Source: an uncultured Flavobacteriales bacterium (GTDB taxonomy: Bacteria; Bacteroidota; Bacteroidia; Flavobacteriales_D; Crocinitomicaceae). Taken from it: 64,000 bases of DNA. Shown in pieces: positions 35,802 through 44,848 of this stretch. The notes below the pieces were generated by a model that was not told the origin of the DNA, made no database searches, and saw only the letters and a program-made list of their open reading frames with translations. The stretch spans positions 142,925 through 206,924 of the forward strand of contig CAJXJK010000005.1 in assembly GCA_913054135.1 (NCBI GenBank). Reading direction: 5' to 3'. The position numbers and the translations under genes are program-made. The stretch's first letter is position 1, and each line of letters begins with the position of its first letter.

Positions 35802-38800
35802 ATGGCTTACAGAAAAGAACAAAAACAAAGAAGTAGTTTTAATAAAATTACGATCAGTTTGGCTTCTCCAGAAATGATTCTAGAGAGATCACATGGTGAA
35901 GTTTTAAAGCCTGAGACGATTAACTACAGAACATATAAACCAGAAAGAGATGGTTTGTTTTGTGAGAGAATCTTCGGACCTGTAAAAGATTACGAATGTC
36001 ACTGTGGTAAATACAAAAGAATCCGTTATAAAGGAATCGTTTGTGACCGTTGTGGTGTTGAGGTAACTGAAAAGAAAGTTAGAAGAGAGAGAATGGGACA
36101 CATCTCATTAGTTGTGCCTGTTGCTCATATCTGGTATTTCCGTTCTTTACCAAACAAAATTGGTTACTTATTAGGCTTACCTACTAAGAAATTGGATCAA
36201 ATCATCTATTACGAAAGATATGTGGTTATCCAAAAAGGTATTGCTGAAAGAGCTGATGGTGAACCATTAGAATACATGGACTTCCTGACTGAAGAGGAGT
36301 ACCTTGATATTTTGGATGAAATGCCAAAAGAGAATCAATATTTAGATGATAACGATCCTAACAAGTTTATTGCTAAGATGGGTGCTGAGGCATTACATGA
36401 TTTATTAGCTAGACTTGAATTAAATTCTTTATCATTTGATTTAAGACATAAAGCAAACACTGAAACTTCTCAACAAAGAAAGAAAGAAGCATTAAAGCGT
36501 CTTCAAGTTGTTGAATCTTTAAGAGATTCGCATACAAGAGTTGAGAATCGTCCTGAATGGATGATTGTTAAAGTTGTACCGGTTATTCCGCCTGAATTAA
36601 GACCTTTAGTTCCTCTAGATGGTGGACGTTTTGCAACTTCTGATTTAAATGACCTTTATAGAAGAGTTATTATCAGAAATAACCGTTTGAAAAGATTATT
36701 AGAGATCAAAGCTCCTGAAGTGATCTTGAGAAATGAGAAGCGTATGCTTCAAGAATCTGTTGATTCTTTATTCGATAACTCAAGAAAATCATCAGCAGTA
36801 AAAACTGAATCTAACAGACCTTTAAAATCATTATCTGATTCGTTAAAAGGTAAGCAAGGGCGTTTCCGTCAAAACTTACTTGGTAAAAGGGTTGATTATT
36901 CTGCACGTTCTGTAATCGTTGTAGGACCTAACTTGAAATTACACGAGTGTGGTCTTCCAAAGAACATGGCGGCTGAGTTATTCAAACCTTTCGTAATCAG
37001 AAAACTGATTGAAAGAGGTGTTGTAAAAACTGTAAAGTCTGCGAAGAAAATCGTTGATAAGAAAGAACCAATAGTTTGGGATATTCTTGAAAACGTATTG
37101 AAAGGACACCCTGTTCTATTGAACAGAGCCCCAACTCTTCACAGATTAGGTATCCAGGCTTTCCAACCAAAATTAATTGAAGGAAAAGCAATTAGACTTC
37201 ACCCATTAGTATGTACGGCCTTCAACGCCGATTTTGATGGGGATCAAATGGCAGTTCACTTACCATTAGGTAATGCTGCAATTCTTGAAGCTCAAATGCT
37301 AATGCTTTCTTCTCACAATATCCGTAACTCTGCTAATGGTGCTCCTATTGCTGTACCTTCTCAGGATATGGTATTGGGTCTTTACTACATTACTAAGTTG
37401 AAGAGATCTACAAAAGAAGAGAAAGTTGCTGGTGAAGACATGACATTCTATTCTCCTGAAGAAGTGATTATCGCTAAAAATGAAGGAGCTTTAGATATCC
37501 ATGCTGCTATTAAAGTAAGAACTAATGATGTTGATGAAGACGGTAACGAGATTGTTCGTATCGTAGAGACTACTTGTGGTCGTGTTATCTTCAACGAAAT
37601 GGTTCCTAACGCAGTAGGATATGTTGATGAAGTATTAACTAAGAAAGCATTGAGAGGAATTATCTCAAAAGTATTAGCGGTTTGTGGAACAGCTCGTACT
37701 GCTCAATTCTTAGATGATATTAAAGGATTAGGATACCATATGGCATTCAAAGGTGGGTTATCATTCAACTTAGATGACGTAATTATTCCTAAAGAGAAGG
37801 ATGAAATGGTTGATAAAGCCAACACTGAAGTTGATGAAGTAATGATGAACTATAACATGGGTCTGATTACTAACAACGAGCGTTACAACCAAATCATTGA
37901 TATCTGGACGCACACTAATACTCGTCTTACTCAGAAATTGATGGACAGAATTTCTACAGATAACCAAGGTTTCAACTCTATCTATATGATGATGGATTCT
38001 GGAGCAAGGGGATCTAAAGAGCAAATTCGTCAGTTATCTGGAATGAGGGGATTAATGGCGAAACCACAAAAATCTGGTGCTTCTTCTCAAGACATTATTG
38101 AGAACCCGATTCTTTCAAACTTTAAAGAAGGATTATCGGTACTTGAGTACTTTATTTCTACTCACGGAGCCCGTAAAGGTCTTGCAGATACAGCCCTAAA
38201 AACGGCAGATGCAGGTTACCTAACAAGAAGGTTAGTTGATGTTGCTCAAGATGTTGTTATTAACGAAGACGATTGTGGTACCCTTAGAGGAATCGTAGTT
38301 TCTCCGTTAAAGAAAAATGACGATATCGTTGAGTCATTATATGACAGAATTCTTGGTAGAACAGCTGTTGCAGATGTTTACATGCCAGGAACTGAAGATT
38401 TAATTATTGCTGCAGGTGAAGAAATCACTGAGCCTTACGCTAAGACAATCGAAGCTGCTGATATTGATGAAGTTGAAGTACGTTCAGTACTTACTTGTGA
38501 AATGAAGCGTGGAGTTTGTGCTAAGTGTTACGGACGTAACCTTTCATCAAGTGAAATGGCTGTACAAGGTGATGCTGTTGGTGTAATTGCTGCACAATCA
38601 ATTGGTGAACCTGGTACACAGTTAACGTTAAGAACGTTCCACGTAGGTGGTACGGCATCTAATATTGCTGATGAAACAATGATCAAAGCGAAATTTGATG
38701 GACATCTTGAAATCGAAGAGTTGAGAACTATCTCTACTAAAGATAAAGATGGAAATAAAATTGAAGTTGTTGTTGGTCGTTCAGGTGAAGCCAAAATAAC

Positions 38801-40076
38801 AAATCCGAAAACTGGAATCGTAATGATGACAGCAAATATCCCTTACGGTTCTCACATGGTTGCAAAACCAACAGGAGCTGTTAAGAAAGGTGATGTTATC
38901 TGTACATGGGATCCATATAACGCAGTTATCGTTTCTGAATTCAAAGGAAAAATCGAATTCGAACACATTATCGAAGGAGAAACTTTCCGTGAAGAGATTG
39001 ATGAGCAAACAGGATTTACAGAAAAAGTAATTGTTGAAAACAGAAATAAGAAAACTGTTCCAACAGTAAAAGTAGTAGCTGGTAAAGAAGAGAAATCTTA
39101 TAACTTACCTGTTAGTGCGCATATTATCGTAAAAGAAGGTGAGAAGATTGAAGCTGGACAAATCTTGGTGAAAATTCCAAGAGTTGCTGGTAAATCAGGA
39201 GATATTACCGGGGGTCTACCAAGAGTAACTGAGTTATTTGAGGCACGTAACCCTTCTAATCCGGCAACAGTTTCAGAGATTGACGGAATGGTATCTTACG
39301 GTAAAATTAAGAGAGGTAACAGAGAAATTATCATTGAGTCTAGAACTGGTGAAGTACGTAAGTATTTAGCGCCACTTTCTAAACACATCTTAGTTCAGGA
39401 AAATGATTTCGTGAAAGCGGGACAATCATTATCTGATGGAGCAATTACTCCTAAAGATATCCTAAACATTAAAGGGCCTACTGCAGTGCAGGAGTACTTA
39501 GTGAACGAAGTTCAAGAGGTATACCGTCTACAAGGGGTGAAAATTAATGATAAGCACTTCGAAGTTATCGTTCGTCAAATGATGTTGAAAGTAGAGATTA
39601 AAGAGCCAGGAGATACTAAGTTCTTGGAAGGACAATCTGTACACAAAGCTGATTTCTTTGAAGAGAATGATTCATTATTTGGAAAAGTAGTTGTTGAAGA
39701 TCCAGGTGAGTCTGATTCAATCAAAGCAGGTCAAATTATCTCTGCACGTAAGTTAAGAGATGAGAATTCTACTTTGAAAAGAAAAGATAAAGCTTTGATC
39801 GTAGCAAGAGATGCTGAGACTTCAACTTCTCAACCAATGCTTCAAGGTATTACCAAGGCGTCATTACAGACACGTTCGTTCATGTCGGCAGCTTCTTTCC
39901 AAGAAACTACTAAAGTATTGAATGAAGCAGCTCTTAATGGAAAAGTAGATTACTTAATGGGACTTAAAGAGAATGTAATTGTTGGACACAAAATTCCAGC
40001 AGGTACAGGATTTAGAAGATTCCAAAGTTTAGTAGTTGGTTCTCAAGAAGAATACGAAGAGCTAACAGCTAAGTAA
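35802..40076 (+). CDS. rpoC: DNA-directed RNA polymerase subunit beta'
   Basis: The 1424-residue protein has the N-terminal zinc ribbon (C66, C68, C81, C84), the catalytic Mg2+ motif NADFDGDQM (D477, D479, D481), and the second zinc site with C899, C906 and C909. The trigger loop and [16 protein letters not shown] are intact. Length is typical of Bacteroidota. A strong terminator follows, closing the rplK-rpoC operon. Confidence 0.99.
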   Translation: MAYRKEQKQRSSFNKITISLASPEMILERSHGEVLKPETINYRTYKPERDGLFCERIFGPVKDYECHCGKYKRIRYKGIVCDRCGVEVTEKKVRRERMGHISLVVPVAHIWYFRSLPNKIGYLLGLPTKKLDQIIYYERYVVIQKGIAERADGEPLEYMDFLTEEEYLDILDEMPKENQYLDDNDPNKFIAKMGAEALHDLLARLELNSLSFDLRHKANTETSQQRKKEALKRLQVVESLRDSHTRVENRPEWMIVKVVPVIPPELRPLVPLDGGRFATSDLNDLYRRVIIRNNRLKRLLEIKAPEVILRNEKRMLQESVDSLFDNSRKSSAVKTESNRPLKSLSDSLKGKQGRFRQNLLGKRVDYSARSVIVVGPNLKLHECGLPKNMAAELFKPFVIRKLIERGVVKTVKSAKKIVDKKEPIVWDILENVLKGHPVLLNRAPTLHRLGIQAFQPKLIEGKAIRLHPLVCTAFNADFDGDQMAVHLPLGNAAILEAQMLMLSSHNIRNSANGAPIAVPSQDMVLGLYYITKLKRSTKEEKVAGEDMTFYSPEEVIIAKNEGALDIHAAIKVRTNDVDEDGNEIVRIVETTCGRVIFNEMVPNAVGYVDEVLTKKALRGIISKVLAVCGTARTAQFLDDIKGLGYHMAFKGGLSFNLDDVIIPKEKDEMVDKANTEVDEVMMNYNMGLITNNERYNQIIDIWTHTNTRLTQKLMDRISTDNQGFNSIYMMMDSGARGSKEQIRQLSGMRGLMAKPQKSGASSQDIIENPILSNFKEGLSVLEYFISTHGARKGLADTALKTADAGYLTRRLVDVAQDVVINEDDCGTLRGIVVSPLKKNDDIVESLYDRILGRTAVADVYMPGTEDLIIAAGEEITEPYAKTIEAADIDEVEVRSVLTCEMKRGVCAKCYGRNLSSSEMAVQGDAVGVIAAQSIGEPGTQLTLRTFHVGGTASNIADETMIKAKFDGHLEIEELRTISTKDKDGNKIEVVVGRSGEAKITNPKTGIVMMTANIPYGSHMVAKPTGAVKKGDVICTWDPYNAVIVSEFKGKIEFEHIIEGETFREEIDEQTGFTEKVIVENRNKKTVPTVKVVAGKEEKSYNLPVSAHIIVKEGEKIEAGQILVKIPRVAGKSGDITGGLPRVTELFEARNPSNPATVSEIDGMVSYGKIKRGNREIIIESRTGEVRKYLAPLSKHILVQENDFVKAGQSLSDGAITPKDILNIKGPTAVQEYLVNEVQEVYRLQGVKINDKHFEVIVRQMMLKVEIKEPGDTKFLEGQSVHKADFFEENDSLFGKVVVEDPGESDSIKAGQIISARKLRDENSTLKRKDKALIVARDAETSTSQPMLQGITKASLQTRSFMSAASFQETTKVLNEAALNGKVDYLMGLKENVIVGHKIPAGTGFRRFQSLVVGSQEEYEELTAK

Positions 40077-40094
40077 GATATATTTTATATTTTT

Positions 40095-40133
40095 AAAGCG
40101 TTCTCTTGGCTTAGCCGGGAGAGCGCTTTTTTT
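40095..40133 (+). terminator. rho-independent terminator after rpoC
   Basis: AAAGCG...CTCTTGGC pairs with GCCGGGAG-AGCGCTTT (40095-40128) around TTA, followed by a long T run. Confidence 0.9.
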
Positions 40134-40178
40134 ATTTACAGACTTTCTAACATTTGAAAGCACACAAAATCGAAACTA

Positions 40179-40511
40179 ATGAGCGATCAAAATAACAATC
40201 AAGGAAACAAACCAAATCAAATTAATATTGAATTGACTGAAGATGTATCTTCTGGAACCTATTCAAACCTTTCTATAATCACACATTCGCCATCTGAATT
40301 TATTGTAGATTTTGTACAGTTAATGCCGGGTGTACCAAAAGGAAAAGTACAGTCAAGAATTATCTTGACACCAGATAATGCTAAAAAATTGATGAAGGCT
40401 ATGGTTGAAAATGTTCAAAAATATGAACAACAACACGGAACAATCAAAGAGCACGGACCAATGGGTACTCCGATTCCAATGAATTTTGGTGGGCCAAATA
40501 CTGAAGCCTAA
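40179..40511 (+). CDS. DUF3467 family protein
   Basis: The 110-residue cytosolic protein matches DUF3467: INIELTEDVSSGTYSNLSIITHSPSEFIVDFVQLMPGVPKGKVQSRIILTPDNAKKLM is split by a conserved PG. The N-terminus is Asn/Gln-rich. The gene commonly follows rpoC in Bacteroidota, and the function is unknown. It lies after the rpoC terminator and so needs its own promoter, which I could not place firmly. Confidence 0.88.
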   Translation: MSDQNNNQGNKPNQINIELTEDVSSGTYSNLSIITHSPSEFIVDFVQLMPGVPKGKVQSRIILTPDNAKKLMKAMVENVQKYEQQHGTIKEHGPMGTPIPMNFGGPNTEA

Positions 40512-40555
40512 TCCAACCAATTAAGAATTATAGTATCTAATTATAAAGAAACGTT

Positions 40556-40906
40556 ATGAAAAAAGGATTATTGATTTTGACAGTATTAGTAATGGTAATT
40601 GGCCTGCAATCTTGTAAAAAATGTAAAGGAGAAGATCCTATTTCAAGAATAGTGAATAACGGAACTGAATCTGTATCAGTTCAAATTCAAACTTCTGGAG
40701 GAAACACAGTAAACATCAATAATATCCTCTCAGGAGAGACTTCTGAAGATAAAAGTTTTGCTGTAGGAAATGTAGATTTTACTATTTCTATTGGAAACAT
40801 GAATGATGTTGAACTTTCTGTTTTAATGGAAGAATGTTGGCAATACGAAATTGTGATTGATGAGAACAATAACGTTAATTCTATCCCAACAGACAGAAAC
40901 GAATAA
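40556..40906 (+). CDS. small lipoprotein of unknown function
   Basis: The 116-residue protein has an SPII signal with lipobox LQSC (C20), then KKCKGEDP and a beta-rich domain. VNNGTESVSVQIQTSGG and SGETSEDKSFAVG suggest a small immunoglobulin-like sandwich. It ends 5 bases before the first SRPBCC gene and is probably co-transcribed with it. Confidence 0.72.
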   Translation: MKKGLLILTVLVMVIGLQSCKKCKGEDPISRIVNNGTESVSVQIQTSGGNTVNINNILSGETSEDKSFAVGNVDFTISIGNMNDVELSVLMEECWQYEIVIDENNNVNSIPTDRNE

Positions 40907-40911
40907 ACTAC

Positions 40912-41463
40912 ATGAGAGCGTTGGGCAAGAGATTATTAAAGGCGCTTGGCCTTGCGGCGGCAGGATACCTGGTGTTCGCATTTTTTGCTCCTTCTTCTTA
41001 TCGTATTGAACGTTCAAAGAAAATCGGAGCTTCTCCTGAGATCATCTATGAACAATTGGCTTTTTTTGAAAACTGGGAGAACTGGTCACCCTGGAAAGAG
41101 AAAGATCCTTCTTTGAAATACAGTTATCAGGGAGAAACAGGGTTTACGGATGCTGTATGTATTTGGGATGGAGATGAAAAACTTTCTGGTAGCGGTAGCA
41201 GAGTAATAACTGATGTAAACGAGAATAGTCAAGTTCGATACAGCCAGACCTATGATGAAAGAGAAATGGATTCAGATGGCGGCTTTTCTATCATTGAAGG
41301 AGAATTCACAACCGAAGTTAGATGGTTTGTAGAATGGGATGTCCCCTTTTTATTCAGGCCAATTGCGGCACTCAATGATCTAGAGTCTCAAATGATACCT
41401 GATCTTGAAAGAGGATTAGAGCGCTTAGATTCGGTGGCTGAATTAAAGCAAGAAGAATATTAA
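40912..41463 (+). CDS. membrane-anchored SRPBCC-domain protein (first paralogue)
   Basis: The 183-residue protein has one N-terminal membrane helix (about 8-26), then a SRPBCC/polyketide-cyclase-like ligand-binding domain: SSYRIERSKKIGASPEIIYEQLAFFENWENWSPWKEKDP. This helix-grip fold binds hydrophobic ligands. It is a close paralogue of the next gene but lacks its C-terminal domain. Tandem duplication is likely. Confidence 0.82.
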   Translation: MRALGKRLLKALGLAAAGYLVFAFFAPSSYRIERSKKIGASPEIIYEQLAFFENWENWSPWKEKDPSLKYSYQGETGFTDAVCIWDGDEKLSGSGSRVITDVNENSQVRYSQTYDEREMDSDGGFSIIEGEFTTEVRWFVEWDVPFLFRPIAALNDLESQMIPDLERGLERLDSVAELKQEEY

Positions 41464-41481
41464 AAAGAAAAGATTAAGACA

Positions 41482-42516
41482 ATGAAGAAATGGATTCTCA
41501 GGATATTGAAAGTATTAGGTGTTTTTATCGCCTTGTATCTAGTAGTTGCGATAGTTGCACCTTCGTCTTACAAAGTAGAGAAAGAGGTTTCTATTAATGC
41601 CGATTCAGAAGTTGTGTTTGATATGATATCCAAATTTGAGAATTGGGAAGATTGGTCTGTTTGGAAAGAAAAAGATTCGACAGTAGTTTTCACTGTTGAC
41701 GGAGAAGACGGAACAGTTGGTTGCGTGCAATCATGGGTTGGAGACCCCAAATTATCGGGGAAAGGTAATATCACAGTAACTGACATTGTTCAGAATGAGA
41801 AGTTTGCTTACGACTTAAAAATGATTGACTACGGAATGGAGTCAAAAGGATTTCTTTCAATTGTTGAGAATGAAAATGATTTAACTGTGAAGTGGCAAGA
41901 TTCTGGAGATTTTCCGTTCATGATGAGACCAATCATGATGTTCATGGATATTGAAAATAAAGTAGGAGATGACCTTCAAAAAGGACTTGCCAATTTAGAT
42001 AGTGTTGCTCAAATTAAACAGCATGATGTTGATGCCAATAGATACAAACTTGTAGAGATGCAGGTTGATGAAATGCAGTTTTTCGGTCGTAGAAAAGAAC
42101 TGAAGTTAGAGGATGTTGATTCGGCCTTTATTGCAAAAAGTTTTAGCATAATTATCGGTCAAATGATGGAGTCAGGAGCTGAGTTTGCTGGTATGCCGGG
42201 CAATCTCAATTTCAACTACAGCCCAGGCGACGAGAAGGTTGATGTTATGCCTGTTGTTCCGGTTGATGATGCGAGCAAACTTATAATGGTTGGTAAGAAT
42301 AGAGTAGAGGCAAAAGTAATTCCTGCCGGTTTAGCTGTCGTAATTGACTTTTATGGCGAATATGAAGACATGGAGTTAGCTCACAGACAAGCAGCCATTT
42401 ACTTAGAGGATAATAACCTTAACGCAAGCATGTCACTTGAGCAATTCGTTTCAGACCCGACAGAAGTTGAGTCAATGGATGAATGCTTGACGAAAATTTA
42501 TTACTTTTTAGAGTAA
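41482..42516 (+). CDS. membrane-anchored SRPBCC protein with GyrI-like domain (second paralogue)
   Basis: The 344-residue protein has a membrane helix (about 9-26), a SRPBCC domain (about 30-180, APSSYKVEKEVSINADSEVVFDMISKFENWEDWSVWKEKD) and a C-terminal GyrI/effector-binding-like domain (about 185-344, ending YGEYEDMELAHRQAAIYLEDNN and CLTKIYYFLE). Such fusions may bind two ligands. There is no DNA-binding domain, so it is not a transcription factor by itself. The stop abuts that of the convergent VOC gene. Confidence 0.82.
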   Translation: MKKWILRILKVLGVFIALYLVVAIVAPSSYKVEKEVSINADSEVVFDMISKFENWEDWSVWKEKDSTVVFTVDGEDGTVGCVQSWVGDPKLSGKGNITVTDIVQNEKFAYDLKMIDYGMESKGFLSIVENENDLTVKWQDSGDFPFMMRPIMMFMDIENKVGDDLQKGLANLDSVAQIKQHDVDANRYKLVEMQVDEMQFFGRRKELKLEDVDSAFIAKSFSIIIGQMMESGAEFAGMPGNLNFNYSPGDEKVDVMPVVPVDDASKLIMVGKNRVEAKVIPAGLAVVIDFYGEYEDMELAHRQAAIYLEDNNLNASMSLEQFVSDPTEVESMDECLTKIYYFLE

Positions 42517-42933
42517 TTAGCAGGTTGTCTCCCCTGGCTTTTCAGGCGTAAAAACAGAGTCAACAGGCTCCCAAAGTTCAATCTTGTTTCCTTCGGGATC
42601 CAAAATGTGAAGGAATTTTCCATATTCAAACTCTTCAATCTTGTCACAAATGGTGACGCCATCTTTCCTCAATTCTTTTTCTAAAGCTACTAGGTCAGCA
42701 ACCCTATAATTGATCATAAATTTTGCGTCAGATGGCTCAAAGTATTTAGAGTCATTTTTCATAGTGCTCCACTGCAAATAATTAATTTCTTCAGGTTTGT
42801 GAGTGTTTCTGAATTCAAACAAAGAGCCATAATCATTAGTAACCAGCCCTAAGTTCTTCGTATACCAATCATTCATTTTTTTTGGATCTTCACATTTAAA
42901 GAAAATCCCACCAACTCCGGTTACCTTTTTCAT
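42517..42933 (-). CDS. VOC (glyoxalase/bleomycin resistance-like) family protein
   Basis: The 138-residue protein has the beta-alpha-beta-beta-beta VOC fold: GVGGIFFKCEDPKKMNDWYTKNLGL at the start and FLHILDPEGNKIELWEPV near the end. The terminal ExxE/W pattern holds a metal ligand in active members. Substrate unknown. It is monocistronic and convergent with the SRPBCC gene with no spacer. Confidence 0.88.
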   Translation of the reverse strand: MKKVTGVGGIFFKCEDPKKMNDWYTKNLGLVTNDYGSLFEFRNTHKPEEINYLQWSTMKNDSKYFEPSDAKFMINYRVADLVALEKELRKDGVTICDKIEEFEYGKFLHILDPEGNKIELWEPVDSVFTPEKPGETTC

Positions 42934-43056
42934 AATTCTTTGGTTTGTATGAAGATAATTGTTTTTCTAAAAAGGCTAATAGTGAACTTCAAAGCTCTAA
43001 TTATCTCTTCATCTCTTTCGATTGTGTCCAAGTCTTCATTCGTCTTTGCATTACTG

Positions 43057-43083
43057 GTCATTTCGAGCGCAGCTGAGAAATCT
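43057..43083. repeat. intergenic hairpin repeat of the TCATTTCGAGCG type
   Basis: The 27-bp unit begins GTCATTTCGAGCGCAGC. It forms a short imperfect hairpin (ATTTC/GAAAT outer, AGC/GCT inner). Similar TCATTTCGAG...GAGAAATCT repeats are common between genes of Bacteroidota genomes. Only one copy is present here, in a 222-base gap with no gene. Confidence 0.55.
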
Positions 43084-43155
43084 AAAACCCTTTTCCAATT
43101 TTCCTTCCTTCGTCTGAAATAACAAAAGAATACCTAAATAGATTAACTTTAGCTC

Positions 43156-43545
43156 ATGAAAAAACTTTGGGGTGTCATAGCGGGTTTAATAGCAGCATTC
43201 ATTGTGGTATTTGCCATTGAAATGATTTCTCATATGATCTATCCTCCACCGGTGGTAGAAGATCCAACAGATTATGATGCAATATCTAAACTATTGTATC
43301 AAGCGCCTTTAGGAGCATTAATCATTGTGATAATTGGTCATATGATTGGCATGTTTGTAGGAACTGTTATCACCCTAAAAATTGCTAAAGAAAAGTCAGC
43401 TGCTTATATCTTAATAGGTGTCTTCGTGCTCTTAACAGCCATGAATCTATATCTGATCAAACATCCACTTTGGTTCGCCATATCTGATGTAGCTGCGGTT
43501 ATTTTGGGAGGTGGAATCCCATATCTGGCTTTTTCGAAGAAATAG
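43156..43545 (+). CDS. four-helix membrane protein of unknown function
   Basis: The 129-residue protein has membrane segments at about 5-25, 50-72, 80-100 and 105-125. A conserved-looking loop MIYPPPVVEDPTDYDA lies between the first two. The fold recalls small Bacteroidota membrane proteins annotated only as hypothetical. It has no motif that suggests transport. It is followed by a promoter-like -7 box for the next gene. Confidence 0.7.
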   Translation: MKKLWGVIAGLIAAFIVVFAIEMISHMIYPPPVVEDPTDYDAISKLLYQAPLGALIIVIIGHMIGMFVGTVITLKIAKEKSAAYILIGVFVLLTAMNLYLIKHPLWFAISDVAAVILGGGIPYLAFSKK

Positions 43546-43573
43546 TTTATTCCTTTTAAAACCTTTCTTTGTC

Positions 43574-43581
43574 TATCTTTG
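43574..43581 (+). promoter_or_regulatory. -7 box close to the nuclease-like gene start
   Basis: TATCTTTG matches TAnnTTTG, 10 bases before the ATG at 43592. The leader would be only a few bases. The -33 region lacks TTTG. Confidence 0.45.
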
Positions 43582-43591
43582 TTAACACTAC

Positions 43592-44791
43592 ATGAAAACA
43601 CTCTTGCTCATCTTTTTAATCGGAATTTCAAGCTTAGCATCTTCTCAAGATTCTTTAAGAGTGATGTATCATAATATTTTGAATTTTCCTTCGGCTGGAG
43701 CAAACAGAATAGATACTTTGAGAACTATTCTCTCTTATGCAAAACCTGATGTGTATGTGGTGTGCGAATTAGAAACCGAAGTGGGAGGTCAAATGATTTT
43801 AGACCAAGCTTTAAACATCAATGGCAATTCAAATTATCAAATGGCCTCATTCGTAGATGGCGGAACTTTCACAAACAACTTACTTTTTTACAATACTGAC
43901 AAGCTGGGCTTTGTGAGTCAAGAAGAAATAGGAACAGTATTGAGAGATATTAATACTTATAAACTGTATTACAAAGCGCCCAATTTAAGTGCGTTAACAG
44001 ATACTATTTATATGAACTTCTTTGCTTGTCACTTAAAGGCTGGCTCAGCTGATTTTGAGCAAAGAAACACTGAGGTGCTGCAAGCTAAATACTACATGAA
44101 CTCCTTAGTTGATAGAATGGAGAATGTATTCTTGGGAGGAGACCTTAATGTCTATTCTGCTTTTGAATCGGCAATATTGTCGATTAAGAATACTGGTGAG
44201 ATACCACTTTTTGATCCGATTAATTCAACTGGTAATTGGCATAACGACTGGTCATATTCTGGGGTGCATACTCAGAGCACAAGAAACTCTAGTTTACAAG
44301 GAGGCGCCGGAGGTGGTATGGATGATCGATTTGATTTGATCTTTGTTTCAGAAGATGTATTGGACAATGATAATGGCATAAAATATATATCAAACACATA
44401 TAAGGCATTAGGTCAGGACGGGAATCACTTCAATGACCAAATAAATGCAGGTACCAATACCTCTGCCCCTGACTCTGTTATTAATGCTCTTTACTATGCC
44501 TCTGATCACCTTCCGGTAATAATGGATGTTGTTTTTGATGAAACGGCTTCTGTATCCAATTCTCAGGTAAAAGATCTGAAGCTTTACTACAATTCACAAC
44601 TTAAAGCTCTGGTGATAGATGATTTGACGGATGAGTTCAGAATCAAAATATATGATGCGTCTGGAAGAGAAGTGAGAGATCTAACTTCTTCGTCTAATCA
44701 AATTCAGCTCTCAGAATTGAAAGCAGGGCTGTATCTCTACAAATTGAAATATCACGATAAATTTTACACATCTAAGTTCTTGATTGACTAA
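43592..44791 (+). CDS. secreted endonuclease/exonuclease/phosphatase-fold protein with T9SS signal
   Basis: The 399-residue protein has a signal peptide (MKTLLLIFLIGISSLASSQ) and a DNase I/EEP domain (about 20-310): MYHNILNFP, CELETEVGG, ACHLKAG, FLGGDLNVYS and a terminal ASDHLPVIMDV. The N, E, D-x-N and D-H residues of the family are present. A type A sorting domain (about 325-399) ends with KFYTSKFLID. It is predicted to be exported to the cell surface or outside. The substrate (DNA, RNA or a phospho-lipid) is not decided by sequence. Confidence 0.87.
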   Translation: MKTLLLIFLIGISSLASSQDSLRVMYHNILNFPSAGANRIDTLRTILSYAKPDVYVVCELETEVGGQMILDQALNINGNSNYQMASFVDGGTFTNNLLFYNTDKLGFVSQEEIGTVLRDINTYKLYYKAPNLSALTDTIYMNFFACHLKAGSADFEQRNTEVLQAKYYMNSLVDRMENVFLGGDLNVYSAFESAILSIKNTGEIPLFDPINSTGNWHNDWSYSGVHTQSTRNSSLQGGAGGGMDDRFDLIFVSEDVLDNDNGIKYISNTYKALGQDGNHFNDQINAGTNTSAPDSVINALYYASDHLPVIMDVVFDETASVSNSQVKDLKLYYNSQLKALVIDDLTDEFRIKIYDASGREVRDLTSSSNQIQLSELKAGLYLYKLKYHDKFYTSKFLID

Positions 44792-44848
44792 ATCTGCCTT
44801 CGGTTCACAGCTAAAAATCAATATCTTAGTAGTCCTGAATTTAAACCT

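Noticed and set aside
42940..43122. A 60-codon plus-strand frame in the gap after the VOC gene
   Set aside because: It runs through the intergenic repeat and has no ribosome-binding or coding signal.
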